A DNA stretch of 64,000 nucleotides from Shewanella algidipiscicola (GCF_003605125.1 NZ_QPQT01000013.1:61584-125583); one strand, 5' to 3'. Shown: positions 48,463 through 57,561, counted from the first letter of the stretch. Program-made: numbers and translations. Notes: generated from the letters alone by a model not told the origin.

Positions 48463-49371
48463 ATGGGATTGAATCAGACGAAGGATACGCCCTTATACAT
48501 AGGTATAGATGGTGGGGGAAGTAAATGCCGTGCGACCATCTATGCTGCAGACAATCGTATTTTAGGCAGCGGCGTTGCAGGGCGCGCTAATCCACTTCAT
48601 GGTTTATCGCAAACCTTTGAGTCGATTCAACAATCGACCGCGCTGGCGTTAACCGATGCTGGATTAGCCTTAAGCGATAGCCACCAGCTCATTGCCGGAT
48701 TAGGACTGGCTGGGGTTAATGTGCCGCACCTATACCAGCAAGTAGTAAACTGGCAGCATCCCTTTGCGCAGATGTATGTCACAACCGATCTACACGCCGC
48801 CTGCATTGGCGCCCATAATGGAGGCGATGGTGCAGTTATCATCACAGGTACGGGGTCGTGTGGCTATGCCCATGTCGGTGAGCAATCTTGTTGCCTGGGT
48901 GGCCATGGCTTTATGTTAGGCGATAAGGGCAGCGGTGCTTGGTTAGGGCTGAAAGCGGCCGAACAAGTGCTGTTACACCTCGATGGGTTCGCGCCGGCCA
49001 CGGCGCTAACTGAGCGTTTGCTGACACATTTTAAGGTGCACGATGCCATGGGGATCGTGGCGCATTTAGCCGGACAATCCTCCAGCTGCTATGCCACGCT
49101 GGCACGGACGGTGTTAACCTGTGCCAATGACAATGATGAGGTTGCCAAATCGATTGTGGTCGAAGGCGCCGCTTATTTGAGTCAGCTAGCCCATAAATTG
49201 TTTGAGCTTAATCCGCCGCGTTTTTCAATGATTGGTGGCTTAGCCGAACCGTTAGCCCCTTGGTTGGATAGCGATGTTGTGGCCAACATAGCGCCGGTGA
49301 TCGCGCCGCCAGAATTTGGTGCCGCTTACTATGCCCGTCAGCAGGTGGCTGTACAATCTATCACACGTTAA
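48463..49371 (+). CDS. nagK: N-acetylglucosamine kinase (BadF/BcrA ATPase type)
   Basis: A 302-residue cytoplasmic kinase of the ASKHA superfamily. The phosphate-1 loop YIGIDGGGSKCRATIY lies at about 12-27; phosphate-2 is VIITGTGSCGYAH near 125-137; GGHGFMLGDKGSGAWLG (about 146-162) and MIGGLAEPL near the C-terminus are typical of the BadF/BadG/BcrA/BcrD group that includes the Shewanella-type NagK and mammalian GlcNAc kinase. It makes GlcNAc-6-P for NagA. AGAGG precedes ATG 48463. NagK is needed because import by NagP leaves the sugar unphosphorylated. It leads nagK-nagA behind a NagR operator. Confidence 0.93.
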   Translation: MGLNQTKDTPLYIGIDGGGSKCRATIYAADNRILGSGVAGRANPLHGLSQTFESIQQSTALALTDAGLALSDSHQLIAGLGLAGVNVPHLYQQVVNWQHPFAQMYVTTDLHAACIGAHNGGDGAVIITGTGSCGYAHVGEQSCCLGGHGFMLGDKGSGAWLGLKAAEQVLLHLDGFAPATALTERLLTHFKVHDAMGIVAHLAGQSSSCYATLARTVLTCANDNDEVAKSIVVEGAAYLSQLAHKLFELNPPRFSMIGGLAEPLAPWLDSDVVANIAPVIAPPEFGAAYYARQQVAVQSITR

Positions 49372-49415
49372 CTATTGCACGCCGCCAGCGTTAACGGCTT
49401 CAGGGGACATTAGTT

Positions 49416-50546
49416 ATGCAACAAACCTTAATAGCAGATCGACTCTTTGATGGTGAACAGTTTCATCATCAGCTGCCCATCACGCTAGAAGATGGTCATA
49501 TCCGCGCATTTGATACGGTATCGGGCGTTGAGCCCATTAAACTGACAGGCACCTTAGTGCCTGGGTTTATCGATATACAGGTGAACGGCGGCGGTGGAGC
49601 ACTGTTTAATGCCGATCCTAGTGTTGAATGTATTAACACCATAGGCCGTGCTCACGCGCAGTTTGGCACCACAGGATTTTTACCCACCTTGATCACCGAT
49701 AAGGTAGAGGTGATGCAGCGGGCTGCCGATGCTGTTGCCCAATCGATAGCTCAAGGCTGCCATGGTGTACTAGGGGTGCATTTTGAGGGCCCGCACTTGT
49801 CGGTGCCCAAAAAAGGGGTACATCCGCAATCGCATATTAGGCGTATTTCTGATGCGGAATTAGCCATCTTTAGCCGCAACGATTTAGGCACCAAAGTCGT
49901 GACGCTCGCGCCTGAAAATGTCTCCACCGAAGTGATTGAGGCATTAGTCGCACAAGGGGTTAAGGTCTGCTTAGGCCATTCTAACGCCGATTATGACACG
50001 GTAGTAGCAGCCTTGGCGGCCGGAGCCACCGGCTTTACTCACCTATTTAATGCCATGTCACCAATGGGGTCGCGGGAGCCAGGTATGGTCGGCGCCGCCA
50101 TCGAGAGTCGTGACGCCTGGTGCGGGTTGATTGTCGATGGTCACCATGTACATAGCGCTGCCGCTAAAGTGGCTATTTACGCGAAACCTAAAGGTAAGGT
50201 GATGCTAGTGACCGACGCCATGCCGCCTGTCGGTATGGCGCAAGATGCCAGTTTCGAACTATTTGGCACGCAGGTGGTTCGCCAAGGTTCGCGTTTAAAT
50301 GCGGTGACAGGTGAACTGGCGGGCTGTGTACTTGATATGATGGGTGCGGTGAATAATAGCGTCAACTTACTCGGATTATCACTCGATGAAGCGCTGCGCA
50401 TGGCGGCTCTCTATCCGGCGCAGTTTATCGGAAATCAGGCGCAGCGGGGGCAGCTGAGTATTGGCGCCAAGGCCGATCTGGTACTGTTAGACCAGCATAA
50501 GGTGCAACAAACCTATATTGCAGGGCACTTGGTGTATCAAGGTTAA
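49416..50546 (+). CDS. nagA: N-acetylglucosamine-6-phosphate deacetylase
   Basis: A 376-residue amidohydrolase converting GlcNAc-6-P to GlcN-6-P plus acetate. It has the family marks GTLVPGFIDIQVNGGGGALFN (about 46-66), GVHFEGPHLSVPKKGVH (about 125-141), CLGHSNADYD (about 185-194), THLFNAMSPMGSREPG (about 208-223), VDGHHVH (about 240) and the catalytic Asp in LVTDAMPPVG (about 264-273). AGGGGA precedes the ATG. It follows nagK by only 44 bases; the deaminase gene nagB that lies between them in S. oneidensis is absent here. Confidence 0.97.
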   Translation: MQQTLIADRLFDGEQFHHQLPITLEDGHIRAFDTVSGVEPIKLTGTLVPGFIDIQVNGGGGALFNADPSVECINTIGRAHAQFGTTGFLPTLITDKVEVMQRAADAVAQSIAQGCHGVLGVHFEGPHLSVPKKGVHPQSHIRRISDAELAIFSRNDLGTKVVTLAPENVSTEVIEALVAQGVKVCLGHSNADYDTVVAALAAGATGFTHLFNAMSPMGSREPGMVGAAIESRDAWCGLIVDGHHVHSAAAKVAIYAKPKGKVMLVTDAMPPVGMAQDASFELFGTQVVRQGSRLNAVTGELAGCVLDMMGAVNNSVNLLGLSLDEALRMAALYPAQFIGNQAQRGQLSIGAKADLVLLDQHKVQQTYIAGHLVYQG

Positions 50547-50564
50547 CGCATTTGAATCAATAAC

Positions 50565-50593
50565 AGGCCCTAAAAGCATGACTTTTAGGGCCT
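50565..50593 (+). repeat. Stem-loop between nagA and nagX
   Basis: AGGCCCTAAAAG (50565-50576) pairs perfectly with 50582-50593 around a five-base loop, 18 bases after nagA. There is no U-run, so it may be a leaky terminator or a 3'-end stabiliser that sets nagA against nagX expression. Confidence 0.6.
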
Positions 50594-50647
50594 TGCGCTA
50601 TTTAGTGATAGCTCAACTACATCATCTTTATAAACATCATAGGAAGT

Positions 50648-51790
50648 ATGCCGATGCAAGCCGAGCAGGCCAAGATGGTTAAGCCGAGATTAATGTCACT
50701 CGATGCCTTACGTGGCTTCGACATGTTTTGGATCTTAGGCGGTGAAGCCCTGTTTGCCGGCCTCTTCGCTTTGACCAGCTGGCAAGGTTGGCGCATTGCC
50801 GATGCTCAGATGCAGCACAGCCAATGGCACGGGTTTACCTTTTATGATTTGATTTTCCCGCTGTTTATTTTCCTCTCGGGCGTTGCGCTTGGATTATCGC
50901 CCAAGCGGCTTGATGTTTTGCCTTGGTCTGCTCGCTGGCCTGTGTATCGTCACGCAGTAAAACGTTTGTTATTACTGTTATTTTTGGGTGTGCTTTATAA
51001 CCATGGTTGGGGTGTCGGGGTGCCGGCAGCTTTAGACGATGTGCGCTATGCCAGTGTACTTGGCCGCATTGCCTTTGCCTGGTTTTTTGCCGCCATCTTA
51101 GTGTGGCATACCAGTTTGCGTACTCAAATTATCGTGGCGTTGGGGTTGCTGATTGGCTACGGTGCGATGCAATTACTGCTGCCAGTACCGGGTAGCGGGG
51201 CAGGTGATTTATCGATGGTGGGCTCGATTAATGCGTATGTCGATAGCCATTTTCTCCCCGGGATCACCTACCAAGGACGAGCAACGGATCCCGAAGGGAT
51301 ACTATCCACTTTACCCGCGGTGATTAACGCCCTTGCTGGGGTGTTTACCGGGCACTTTATTGTTAAAACGCACCCCAAAGGAGAGTGGGCTAAAGTGGCG
51401 CTGTTGCTGCTGATTGGCGTTAGCGTATTAACTTTAGGCTGGTGGTGTGATGGCTTTTTGCCGGTAAATAAAGATCTGTGGACCAGTTCATTTGTACTGG
51501 TCACAACGGGCTGGAGTTTATTGTTACTCGGCGTATTTTATGCGCTGGTGGATGTGCTGAAATGGCATAAGTTGGTTTATGTTTTCGTGGTCATCGGCTG
51601 TAACGCCATCATCATCTATTTAGCTTCTAGTTTGGTGAAATGGGACTATATAGCCCGCAGTCTCTTTGGTGGGCTTATTGATGCTTTACCCATTAATGCG
51701 CAGATATTAGCCGCCACGCTAGCCTTGTTGTTGGTACAGTGGTTGTTGCTTTTTTGGATGTATAAGCGTGACATATTTATTAAGGTCTAA
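50648..51790 (+). CDS. nagX: NagX family membrane protein (heparan-alpha-glucosaminide acetyltransferase-like)
   Basis: A 380-residue inner-membrane protein with about ten hydrophobic segments. The opening RLMSLDALRGFDMFWILGGE (about 13-32) and YDLIFPLFIFLSGVALGLS (about 65-83) are the signatures of the DUF5009/HGSNAT-related family. In Shewanella it is called NagX and is linked genetically to GlcNAc use; relatives transacetylate glucosamine residues across a membrane, so it might acetylate or transport chitin-derived sugars. Its biochemical role is unproven. ATG 50648 has AGGA close by. It follows nagA and ends before a hairpin that contains a NagR operator. Confidence 0.88.
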   Translation: MPMQAEQAKMVKPRLMSLDALRGFDMFWILGGEALFAGLFALTSWQGWRIADAQMQHSQWHGFTFYDLIFPLFIFLSGVALGLSPKRLDVLPWSARWPVYRHAVKRLLLLLFLGVLYNHGWGVGVPAALDDVRYASVLGRIAFAWFFAAILVWHTSLRTQIIVALGLLIGYGAMQLLLPVPGSGAGDLSMVGSINAYVDSHFLPGITYQGRATDPEGILSTLPAVINALAGVFTGHFIVKTHPKGEWAKVALLLLIGVSVLTLGWWCDGFLPVNKDLWTSSFVLVTTGWSLLLLGVFYALVDVLKWHKLVYVFVVIGCNAIIIYLASSLVKWDYIARSLFGGLIDALPINAQILAATLALLLVQWLLLFWMYKRDIFIKV

Positions 51791-51857
51791 TTTTTACTAC
51801 TGTATGGTTTAATTGTCTTTAACCAGTTAAATCTTGAGGTTAGCGTTTTATTTAATA

Positions 51858-51893
51858 AAAACCCAAAATGACAGCGTTGTCTTTTTGGGTTTT
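51858..51893 (+). terminator. nagX terminator with embedded NagR operator
   Basis: AAAACCCAAAA (51858-51868) pairs with TTTTGGGTTTT (51883-51893). The apical part is the operator itself, whose GACA/TGTC arms extend the stem after one T-T mismatch. One element appears to serve as terminator for nagX and operator for nagP. Confidence 0.65.
51868..51883. promoter_or_regulatory. NagR operator 4 (nagP)
   Basis: ATGACAGCGTTGTCTT, 15 of 16 bases identical to operators 1 and 2, 150 bases before nagP. It is embedded in the terminator hairpin described at 51858-51893. Confidence 0.75.
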
Positions 51894-52033
51894 ATGTTTT
51901 AACATCAATGAAACAAGGTGGCAAAGAGTCTAGTTGAATAAGCGTCGCCATTGTCATGAGTACCATTATCAATACTGAGCCGGTATAGGTTAGCCCCATA
52001 CCAATATATTAATTACTATAAGAAACTTGGCTT

Positions 52034-53338
52034 ATGGAAATGACATTAAATAGCGAAAATAAGCGCAGCAGCGTGATCCCGATGGCGATTGTCGCAGGAC
52101 TGTTTTTTATCTTGGGTTTTGCGACGTGGTTAAATGGGTCGCTGATGCCTTACCTCAAACAGATCCTACAACTCTCCCCCCTACAAGCGTCGTTAATCCT
52201 CTTCTCTTTTTATATTGCAGTGACATTTACTGCCTTACCCTCGGCATGGGTGATCCGCAAAGTAGGCTATAAGAGTGGTATGGCTTTAGGTATGGGAATC
52301 ATGATGTTGGCGGGCTTACTCTTTATTCCCGCGGCTAAAACACAAATATTTGCGCTGTTTTTATTGGCTCAGTTAGTGATGGGGACAGGGCAAACTTTAC
52401 TGCAAACAGCGGTAAACCCCTATGTGGTAAGAATTGGTCCAGAAGAATCGGCAGCAGCGCGCGTTAGTGTAATGGGGATTTTAAATAAAGGCGCGGGTGT
52501 GATTGCCCCTATGGTGTTTACCGCACTCATTTTAGACAGCTTTAGTGATCGCGTCGGCATAGAGCTTACCCAAGTGCAAATTGATGAAATGGCTAATAGC
52601 CTAGTGTATCCCTATATGGGAATGGCGTTATTTATCGGCTTTTTAGCCATTTTAGTGAAGAAGTCGCCATTACCTGAGCTGGCTAAGGAAGATGATGAAA
52701 CCTTAAGCGGTAAAGGGCACACTCGCGAAGCGTTATCGCACCCTAATCTTGCCTTAGGTGTGGTTGCGCTATTTTTCTATGTCGCGGTTGAGGTCATTGC
52801 TGGCGATACCATAGGTATTTTTGCCTTAAGCTTAGGGATCGAAAAATATGGTGTCATGACTTCATATACCATGATCTGCATGGTGTTAGGTTATATCTTA
52901 GGTATATTAACTATTCCGCGCTTTATCTCTCAACCCACGGCCTTAACCATCTCGGCGGTATTAGGTATCTTGCTGACATTGGGCATTTTATTGGGGAGTA
53001 ATGAGTCCTACGTGATAGCCAACACCCTATTGGTGCCTCTAGGTGGAGTCATGCTGCCCGACACCTTGTTGATGATCGCCTTTTTAGGTTTAGCTAACGC
53101 TATAGTGTGGCCTGCGGTGTGGCCTTTGGCGTTGTCGGGTATGGGTAAGTTGACCAGTACAGGCTCTGCGTTACTGGTGATGGGGATTGCCGGTGGTGCG
53201 TTTGGTCCCTTATTCTGGGGGATAACCAGCTCAGCCACCTCTTTGGGATTGCAAGGCGGCTATATGGTGATGTTACCTTGTTATCTGTTTATTCTGTTTT
53301 ATGCCTTGAAAGGCCATAAGATAAAAAGCTGGAAGTGA
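52034..53338 (+). CDS. nagP: N-acetylglucosamine transporter, MFS family
   Basis: A 434-residue inner-membrane permease with about twelve hydrophobic segments, of the fucose/glucose-galactose (FHS, GluP-like) branch of the major facilitator superfamily. Marks include ILGFATWLNGSLMPYLKQILQLSPLQASLILFSFYIAV (about 22-60), WVIRKVGYKSGMALGM, LVMGTGQTLLQTAVNPYV (about 116-133), and the C-terminal WPLALSGMGKLTSTGSALLVMGIAGGAFGPL. NagP of Shewanella imports GlcNAc unphosphorylated, consistent with nagK in the cluster. The ribosome site before ATG 52034 is weak; ATG 52040 is an alternative. Substrate is inferred from context. Confidence 0.92.
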   Translation: MEMTLNSENKRSSVIPMAIVAGLFFILGFATWLNGSLMPYLKQILQLSPLQASLILFSFYIAVTFTALPSAWVIRKVGYKSGMALGMGIMMLAGLLFIPAAKTQIFALFLLAQLVMGTGQTLLQTAVNPYVVRIGPEESAAARVSVMGILNKGAGVIAPMVFTALILDSFSDRVGIELTQVQIDEMANSLVYPYMGMALFIGFLAILVKKSPLPELAKEDDETLSGKGHTREALSHPNLALGVVALFFYVAVEVIAGDTIGIFALSLGIEKYGVMTSYTMICMVLGYILGILTIPRFISQPTALTISAVLGILLTLGILLGSNESYVIANTLLVPLGGVMLPDTLLMIAFLGLANAIVWPAVWPLALSGMGKLTSTGSALLVMGIAGGAFGPLFWGITSSATSLGLQGGYMVMLPCYLFILFYALKGHKIKSWK

Positions 53339-53364
53339 GCCAGTGATCGAATAACATGATTATC

Positions 53365-53389
53365 AAAAGGAGCGCAGGCTCCTTTTTTT
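53365..53389 (+). terminator. nagP terminator
   Basis: AAAAGGAGC (53365-53373) pairs with GCTCCTTTT (53378-53386), GCAG loop, T-run; 27 bases after the stop. The following 210 bases to the tRNA terminator hold nothing I recognise. Confidence 0.85.
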
Positions 53390-53600
53390 ATGCGCTATTT
53401 TTTATTGATAACAAGGCGCTATCTTTTGCTTATTTAAAGCCATTCAAGAACAGGTTGGTATTGCGTGACAGATGATGGCTTGGGCTTGGAACCATGACGT
53501 TTGTCTTTCGCCTAAGTAAGGGCCAGAGATAATGACGTACATGGTAAGCTTGGCTTAATCAATACCGCTTGTTGATAAGGTGATGGTAAATTTTAGGCAT

Positions 53601-53629
53601 AAAAAAACCACTCAAAGAGTGGTTTTTTT
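53601..53629 (-). terminator. tRNA operon terminator
   Basis: A 13-bp perfect stem (53601-53613 with 53617-53629) with a three-base loop and U-run, eight bases beyond the 3' end of tRNA-Thr. Confidence 0.9.
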
Positions 53630-53636
53630 ATTTTTA

Positions 53637-53712
<76 letters not shown>

Positions 53713-53733
53713 TTAACTGTTACATCTAAATAG

Positions 53734-53809
53734 TGGTGCCCGAACCCGGAATCGAACCAGGGACACGAGGATTTTCAATCCTCTGCTCTACCGACTGAGC
53801 TATTCGGGC
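53734..53809 (-). tRNA. tRNA-Phe (GAA)
   Basis: A 76-base cloverleaf: acceptor GCCCGAA/TTCGGGC, D-arm TAGCTCAGTCGGTAGAGC, anticodon stem GAGGA/TCCTC with loop TTGAAAA (anticodon GAA, phenylalanine), T-arm with GGTTCGATTCC, discriminator A and encoded CCA. First gene of the two-tRNA transcript. Confidence 0.97.
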
Positions 53810-53878
53810 AACTAAACTAAGTGTTAGTTAACTACTTCAAACCAGGTGTTTGTAACCCGTCTCGTTTGGAGTGCGCGT

Positions 53879-53907
53879 ATAATATAGCGATGATATTTTT
53901 ACTGCAA
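53879..53907 (-). promoter_or_regulatory. tRNA promoter
   Basis: On the minus strand -35 TTGCAG (53902-53907), a 17-base spacer, and -10 TATTAT (53879-53884), followed by a G+C-rich stretch ACGCGCAC at the start site. That discriminator is typical of stringently controlled stable-RNA promoters. Confidence 0.8.
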
Positions 53908-54188
53908 GTGCTTTTTTAGATAAATTTAATCGCATGGTCAGTTAGTGTTCGAAGTGGTTTTTTTTTATCAAAAACGCTGCTTTTTAATACTGATTTTGGG
54001 CGTTACCAATAGCGAGAGTGACTTTAATCGCAATTGTTTTCGGCAAAAGTTTGCCTCGTTTGAGCCGATTTATCTGGGGATTGTTTGCTAATTCTAAAAA
54101 ATAGAACGTTATTGGCTAAATTACGCGCTATTACTCTTTCTAAATCGAAAGTAATATCAAAAACAGAATCAATAGACAGGATTAATCC

Positions 54189-54743
54189 ATGATTAGGAAT
54201 ACGCAGAGTCGTTATGGTGTCGTCAGCATGGTGTTGCATTGGCTATCGGCTGTAGCTGTGATTGGTCTGTTTGGGTTGGGTTACTGGATGGTGGGGCTCA
54301 CTTATTACAGTAGTTGGTACCAAACGGCCCCAGCACTACATAAGAGCATAGGGATCCTGTTGCTGCTTGCCACTATTGTTCGCTTATTGTGGCGCTGGGG
54401 TAACCCTAAACCTCAGCCATTGGCTCAACACCAGCGGTGGGAAAAGCGATTGGGCGCCTGGGTGCATGGCCTGTTGTATCTCTTATTAATGGGGATCTTT
54501 GTCAGTGGTTATCTGATCTCTACCGCTGATGGGCGTGGCATATGGGTATTTGAGCTATGGCAACTGCCCAGTATGGGGGAGTTATTTGCAGGCCAAGCCG
54601 ATATAGCTGGCGTGGTGCATCAATATTTGGCCTACAGCCTTATTGGCTTGGTTATTGTTCACGCCCTAGGGGCGATTAAACATCATCTAATAGATAAAGA
54701 CTCTACATTAATCAGAATGACTACATTTAAGGAGATAAAATGA
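54189..54743 (+). CDS. Cytochrome b561 (CybB type)
   Basis: A 184-residue four-helix membrane cytochrome. [27 protein letters not shown] (about 9-35) and [14 protein letters not shown] (about 48-61) and the later [19 protein letters not shown] and [24 protein letters not shown] contain the His ligands for two haems. CybB-type b561 oxidises ubiquinol, with superoxide or other acceptors. Its ATGA overlap with the downstream yceI gene shows an operon, a pairing found in many proteobacteria. The region upstream (53910-54188) is AT-rich and otherwise featureless. Confidence 0.9.
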   Translation: MIRNTQSRYGVVSMVLHWLSAVAVIGLFGLGYWMVGLTYYSSWYQTAPALHKSIGILLLLATIVRLLWRWGNPKPQPLAQHQRWEKRLGAWVHGLLYLLLMGIFVSGYLISTADGRGIWVFELWQLPSMGELFAGQADIAGVVHQYLAYSLIGLVIVHALGAIKHHLIDKDSTLIRMTTFKEIK

Positions 54744-55315
54744 AACAGGGTATGCTAAGCAGCGTTATTGCAGGTGCACTTATGATGTCGGCCCAAGTAA
54801 ATGCCGCCGATTATATTATCGACACGCAAGGCGCCCATGCCTCAGTGCAGTTTAGTGTGAGCCACCTAGGTTACAGCTTTGTGGTGGGGCGTTTTAATGA
54901 CTTTTCAGGTGATTTTAGTTTCGATAACAGCGATATTGGCGCCTCTAAGGTCAACGTCACTATCAATACTGCCAGTATCGACTCTAATCATGCTGAGCGC
55001 GATAAGCATCTGCGTAGTAGTGATTTTTTAAATGTGGCTAAGTTCCCTAAAGCTACCTTTACATCGACCTCTGTGGAGCCACAAGGTGATGGCGAGTTTG
55101 TACTTAAGGGGCAGTTGAATCTTAACGGTGTGACTAAAGATGTGGCTATCGACGCCCATTTGGTGGGTGAAGGTAAAGACCCTTGGGGTGGTTATCGTGT
55201 TGGCTTTGTTGGCAAAACTGAACTCGCGCTAAAAGATTACAATATTAAGATGGACTTAGGGCCAGCCTCTAGCCATGTTACTTTAGATTTAGTGGTTGAA
55301 GGTATTCGCCAGTAA
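54740..55315 (+). CDS. YceI family periplasmic protein
   Basis: A 191-residue exported protein: signal peptide 1-22 ending AQVNA, then the YceI lipocalin-like fold: [74 protein letters not shown], and a C-terminal [19 protein letters not shown]. The family binds isoprenoid lipids such as polyprenyl or quinone-like chains in the periplasm. Coupling to the b561 gene suggests handling of a quinone or isoprenoid linked to that cytochrome. Confidence 0.93.
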   Translation: MKQGMLSSVIAGALMMSAQVNAADYIIDTQGAHASVQFSVSHLGYSFVVGRFNDFSGDFSFDNSDIGASKVNVTINTASIDSNHAERDKHLRSSDFLNVAKFPKATFTSTSVEPQGDGEFVLKGQLNLNGVTKDVAIDAHLVGEGKDPWGGYRVGFVGKTELALKDYNIKMDLGPASSHVTLDLVVEGIRQ

Positions 55316-55403
55316 GTTTACAGCTTAGATAGGTTCATCATGGCTAACCTGCTTACTTTATATCAGTAAACTAAACATAGGTAAGCGAAATAGCGATAAG
55401 TTA

Positions 55404-55448
55404 AAGCCTCGAGCCCTTATATTGTACTGCGGGTATCGAGGCTTTTTT
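55404..55448. terminator. Bidirectional terminator after yceI
   Basis: AAGCCTCGA (55404-55412) pairs with TCGAGGCTT (55436-55444), inner CCC/GGG, then T's. It lies between convergent genes. Confidence 0.8.
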
Positions 55449-55453
55449 TAAAC

Positions 55454-56095
55454 TTAGCCCACTTCATTATCTTGATGATATTGGTAGTTAAATTTTGGCA
55501 TGCTCCAGTGATAGCGAATGGCTAGCATTCTAAAGCCAAAACCAAAAGTCAGTGATAGGGCTAAATTAAGCCAACTGGCTACCGCATAATGCTCTAGGAC
55601 GATATACAGACTCGCCGTGAGCAAGGCCACTAAGGCATAGAGCTCTTTTTGGAAAACCAATGGTACTTGGTTACATAAAATATCTCTGATCACGCTGCCA
55701 AATACCCCTGTGACTACGCCCATCACAACTGCCATTACTGGGCTAAAACCCAGCATTAAGGTTTTCTGCGCGCCAATGATTGAAAACACGGCTAAGCCGA
55801 GAGCATCTATGGTTAAAAATAATTTGGATAAATAGCGCATCACAGGTGCAATGATCACTGTGAGTAGCGAGGCAAAGGCGATAGCGACCAAGTAGTGCAC
55901 ATTTTCGACCCAGATTAATGGGTAGTTACCCAGTAGCATATCTCTGAGTGTCCCGCCGCCAATGGCGGTTGCACAGCCGATGATCACCACGCCAAACAGA
56001 TCCATTTGTTTGCGCCCAGCACAGAGTGCACCGGTCATGGCTTCGGCGATGATGCCAATAAACCAAAGTATGGTGATAAATTCAGCTTGTTGCAT
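55454..56095 (-). CDS. TRIC/YadS (UPF0126) family membrane protein
   Basis: A 213-residue integral membrane protein with about seven hydrophobic segments and internal duplication. The repeated UPF0126 motif is seen as CATAIGGGTLRDMLLGNYPLIWV (about 38-60) and VVTGVFGSVIRDILCNQVPLVFQKELYA (about 124-150), as in E. coli YadS/YicG. Bacterial TRIC proteins act as K+ or small-solute channels; the relevant one here is unknown. I use ATG 56095 (MQQAEFITILWFIG), since the 20 residues before it lack family resemblance. Confidence 0.88.
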   Translation of the reverse strand: MQQAEFITILWFIGIIAEAMTGALCAGRKQMDLFGVVIIGCATAIGGGTLRDMLLGNYPLIWVENVHYLVAIAFASLLTVIIAPVMRYLSKLFLTIDALGLAVFSIIGAQKTLMLGFSPVMAVVMGVVTGVFGSVIRDILCNQVPLVFQKELYALVALLTASLYIVLEHYAVASWLNLALSLTFGFGFRMLAIRYHWSMPKFNYQYHQDNEVG

Positions 56096-56543
56096 TTGTT
56101 GCTCTCGTTGATCAAATGGAGCCGGATTTTGCCTGATGACAAGGCAAATTGACAACGATATTTTTTATGGATTTTGATTAGTTTTATTAATCTTTAACTG
56201 TGGGCTCGTTATATGTTGTTATTGATGTAGCACGGTATCTTACTCGGTTTACATTTGTTTTTTACTTAGGGATTTTTATGCCATGGATCATGGATCTTCA
56301 TCGCGGTTAGGTGTTGCTAAAGATATCGGTCCCATTTTAGGGCTAACAATTTAAAGCGCTTTGTGTAACCACCCACTCTACAGGATCTTTACAGGCTCTG
56401 GTTTTTAATTAAAAGGTGGTTTTATGACGTTTTTCCAATAAGGTTCTGTTTCAATAAAAAATCCTCTCCTATGCTGGCGAGGATTTAAGCCGAGGAGTAA
56501 GATGCCTGCACTGTGTATTGTGTAGCGATAGGATAGGGGAATA
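56096..56543. other. 450-bp intergenic region before ltaE
   Basis: Divergent spacer. It contains only a modest AAATCCTC/GAGGATTT inverted repeat (56459-56466 with 56479-56486), perhaps a weak hairpin in the ltaE leader. No open frame or operator recognised. Confidence 0.45.
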
Positions 56544-57551
56544 ATGATAGATTTTCGCAGTGATACGGTAACTCAACCAACTGTGGCGATGCGTAAAGCG
56601 ATGGCCAGCGCCGAGGTTGGCGATGATGTCTATGGAGACGACCCCACGGTTAACCGATTAGAAGCGATGGCGGCAGAACGCTTTGGTTTCGATGGCGCTC
56701 TGTTTACCTCGTCGGGCACTCAAGCCAATTTGCTGGCGCTGATGTCGCATTGTGAACGGGGCGACGAATACATTTGTGGGCAACAGGCGCACAACTATAA
56801 ATTTGAAGGGGGCGGCGCCGCAGTACTGGGCAGTGTGCAACCGCAGCCATTAGCCAATCAGGCCGATGGCTCTATATTGCTGAGCGACATTGAAGCGGCC
56901 ATCAAACCCGACGATATTCATTTTGCTAAAACCCGCCTGCTTAGCTTAGAAAACACCATTGGTGGCAAGGTGTTGTCGGCACAATATCTGGCAGATGCTC
57001 AAGCGCTAGCATTCAACCATCGTCTTAAAATCCATCTCGATGGTGCTCGGATTGCCAATGCGGCAGTGGCCCAAGGCGTAGCGATAAGTGAACTTACCCA
57101 GTATTTTGATTCAGTGTCTATCTGCTTGTCAAAAGGCTTATGTGCGCCAGTGGGCTCGCTGTTGTTGGGTGATGAGCGTTTAATTAACAAGGCGCGGCGT
57201 TGGCGTAAAATGCTCGGTGGTGGTATGCGTCAAGCTGGGATACTGGCCGCTGCCGCAGAGCTGGCACTTAACGAGCAAGTCGAGCGTTTAGCCATAGATC
57301 ATGACAATGCCCATTATCTTGCCGAGCAGCTTCAGGGCGTGGCAGAGTTTGAGGTGAATGTCGCCGAGGTGCAGACGAATATGGTGTTTACTAAAGTCAG
57401 CGATAAACTCGACATTACCGCTATTGCTAAGGTATTAAAAAAACAAGGGATATTACTAAGCCCTGGTTCGGTGATGCGCTTAGTGACCCATGCTGATATT
57501 AGCCGCAATGATATCGATACCTTTATTAAGGCACTTAAAGCCCTGCTTTAA
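56544..57551 (+). CDS. ltaE: Low-specificity L-threonine aldolase
   Basis: A 335-residue PLP enzyme splitting L-threonine or allo-threonine to glycine and acetaldehyde. Marks: MIDFRSDTVTQPTVAMRKAMASAEVGDDVYGDDPTVN at the start, FTSSGTQANLLALMSH (about 53-68), LHLDGARIANAAV (about 165-177), and the PLP lysine in SICLSKGLCAPVGSLL (about 192-207). Length equals E. coli LtaE (333). ATG 56544 follows AGGGGA. Monocistronic, closed by a 14-bp hairpin. Confidence 0.95.
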   Translation: MIDFRSDTVTQPTVAMRKAMASAEVGDDVYGDDPTVNRLEAMAAERFGFDGALFTSSGTQANLLALMSHCERGDEYICGQQAHNYKFEGGGAAVLGSVQPQPLANQADGSILLSDIEAAIKPDDIHFAKTRLLSLENTIGGKVLSAQYLADAQALAFNHRLKIHLDGARIANAAVAQGVAISELTQYFDSVSICLSKGLCAPVGSLLLGDERLINKARRWRKMLGGGMRQAGILAAAAELALNEQVERLAIDHDNAHYLAEQLQGVAEFEVNVAEVQTNMVFTKVSDKLDITAIAKVLKKQGILLSPGSVMRLVTHADISRNDIDTFIKALKALL

Positions 57552-57561
57552 ACTAGGGTCG

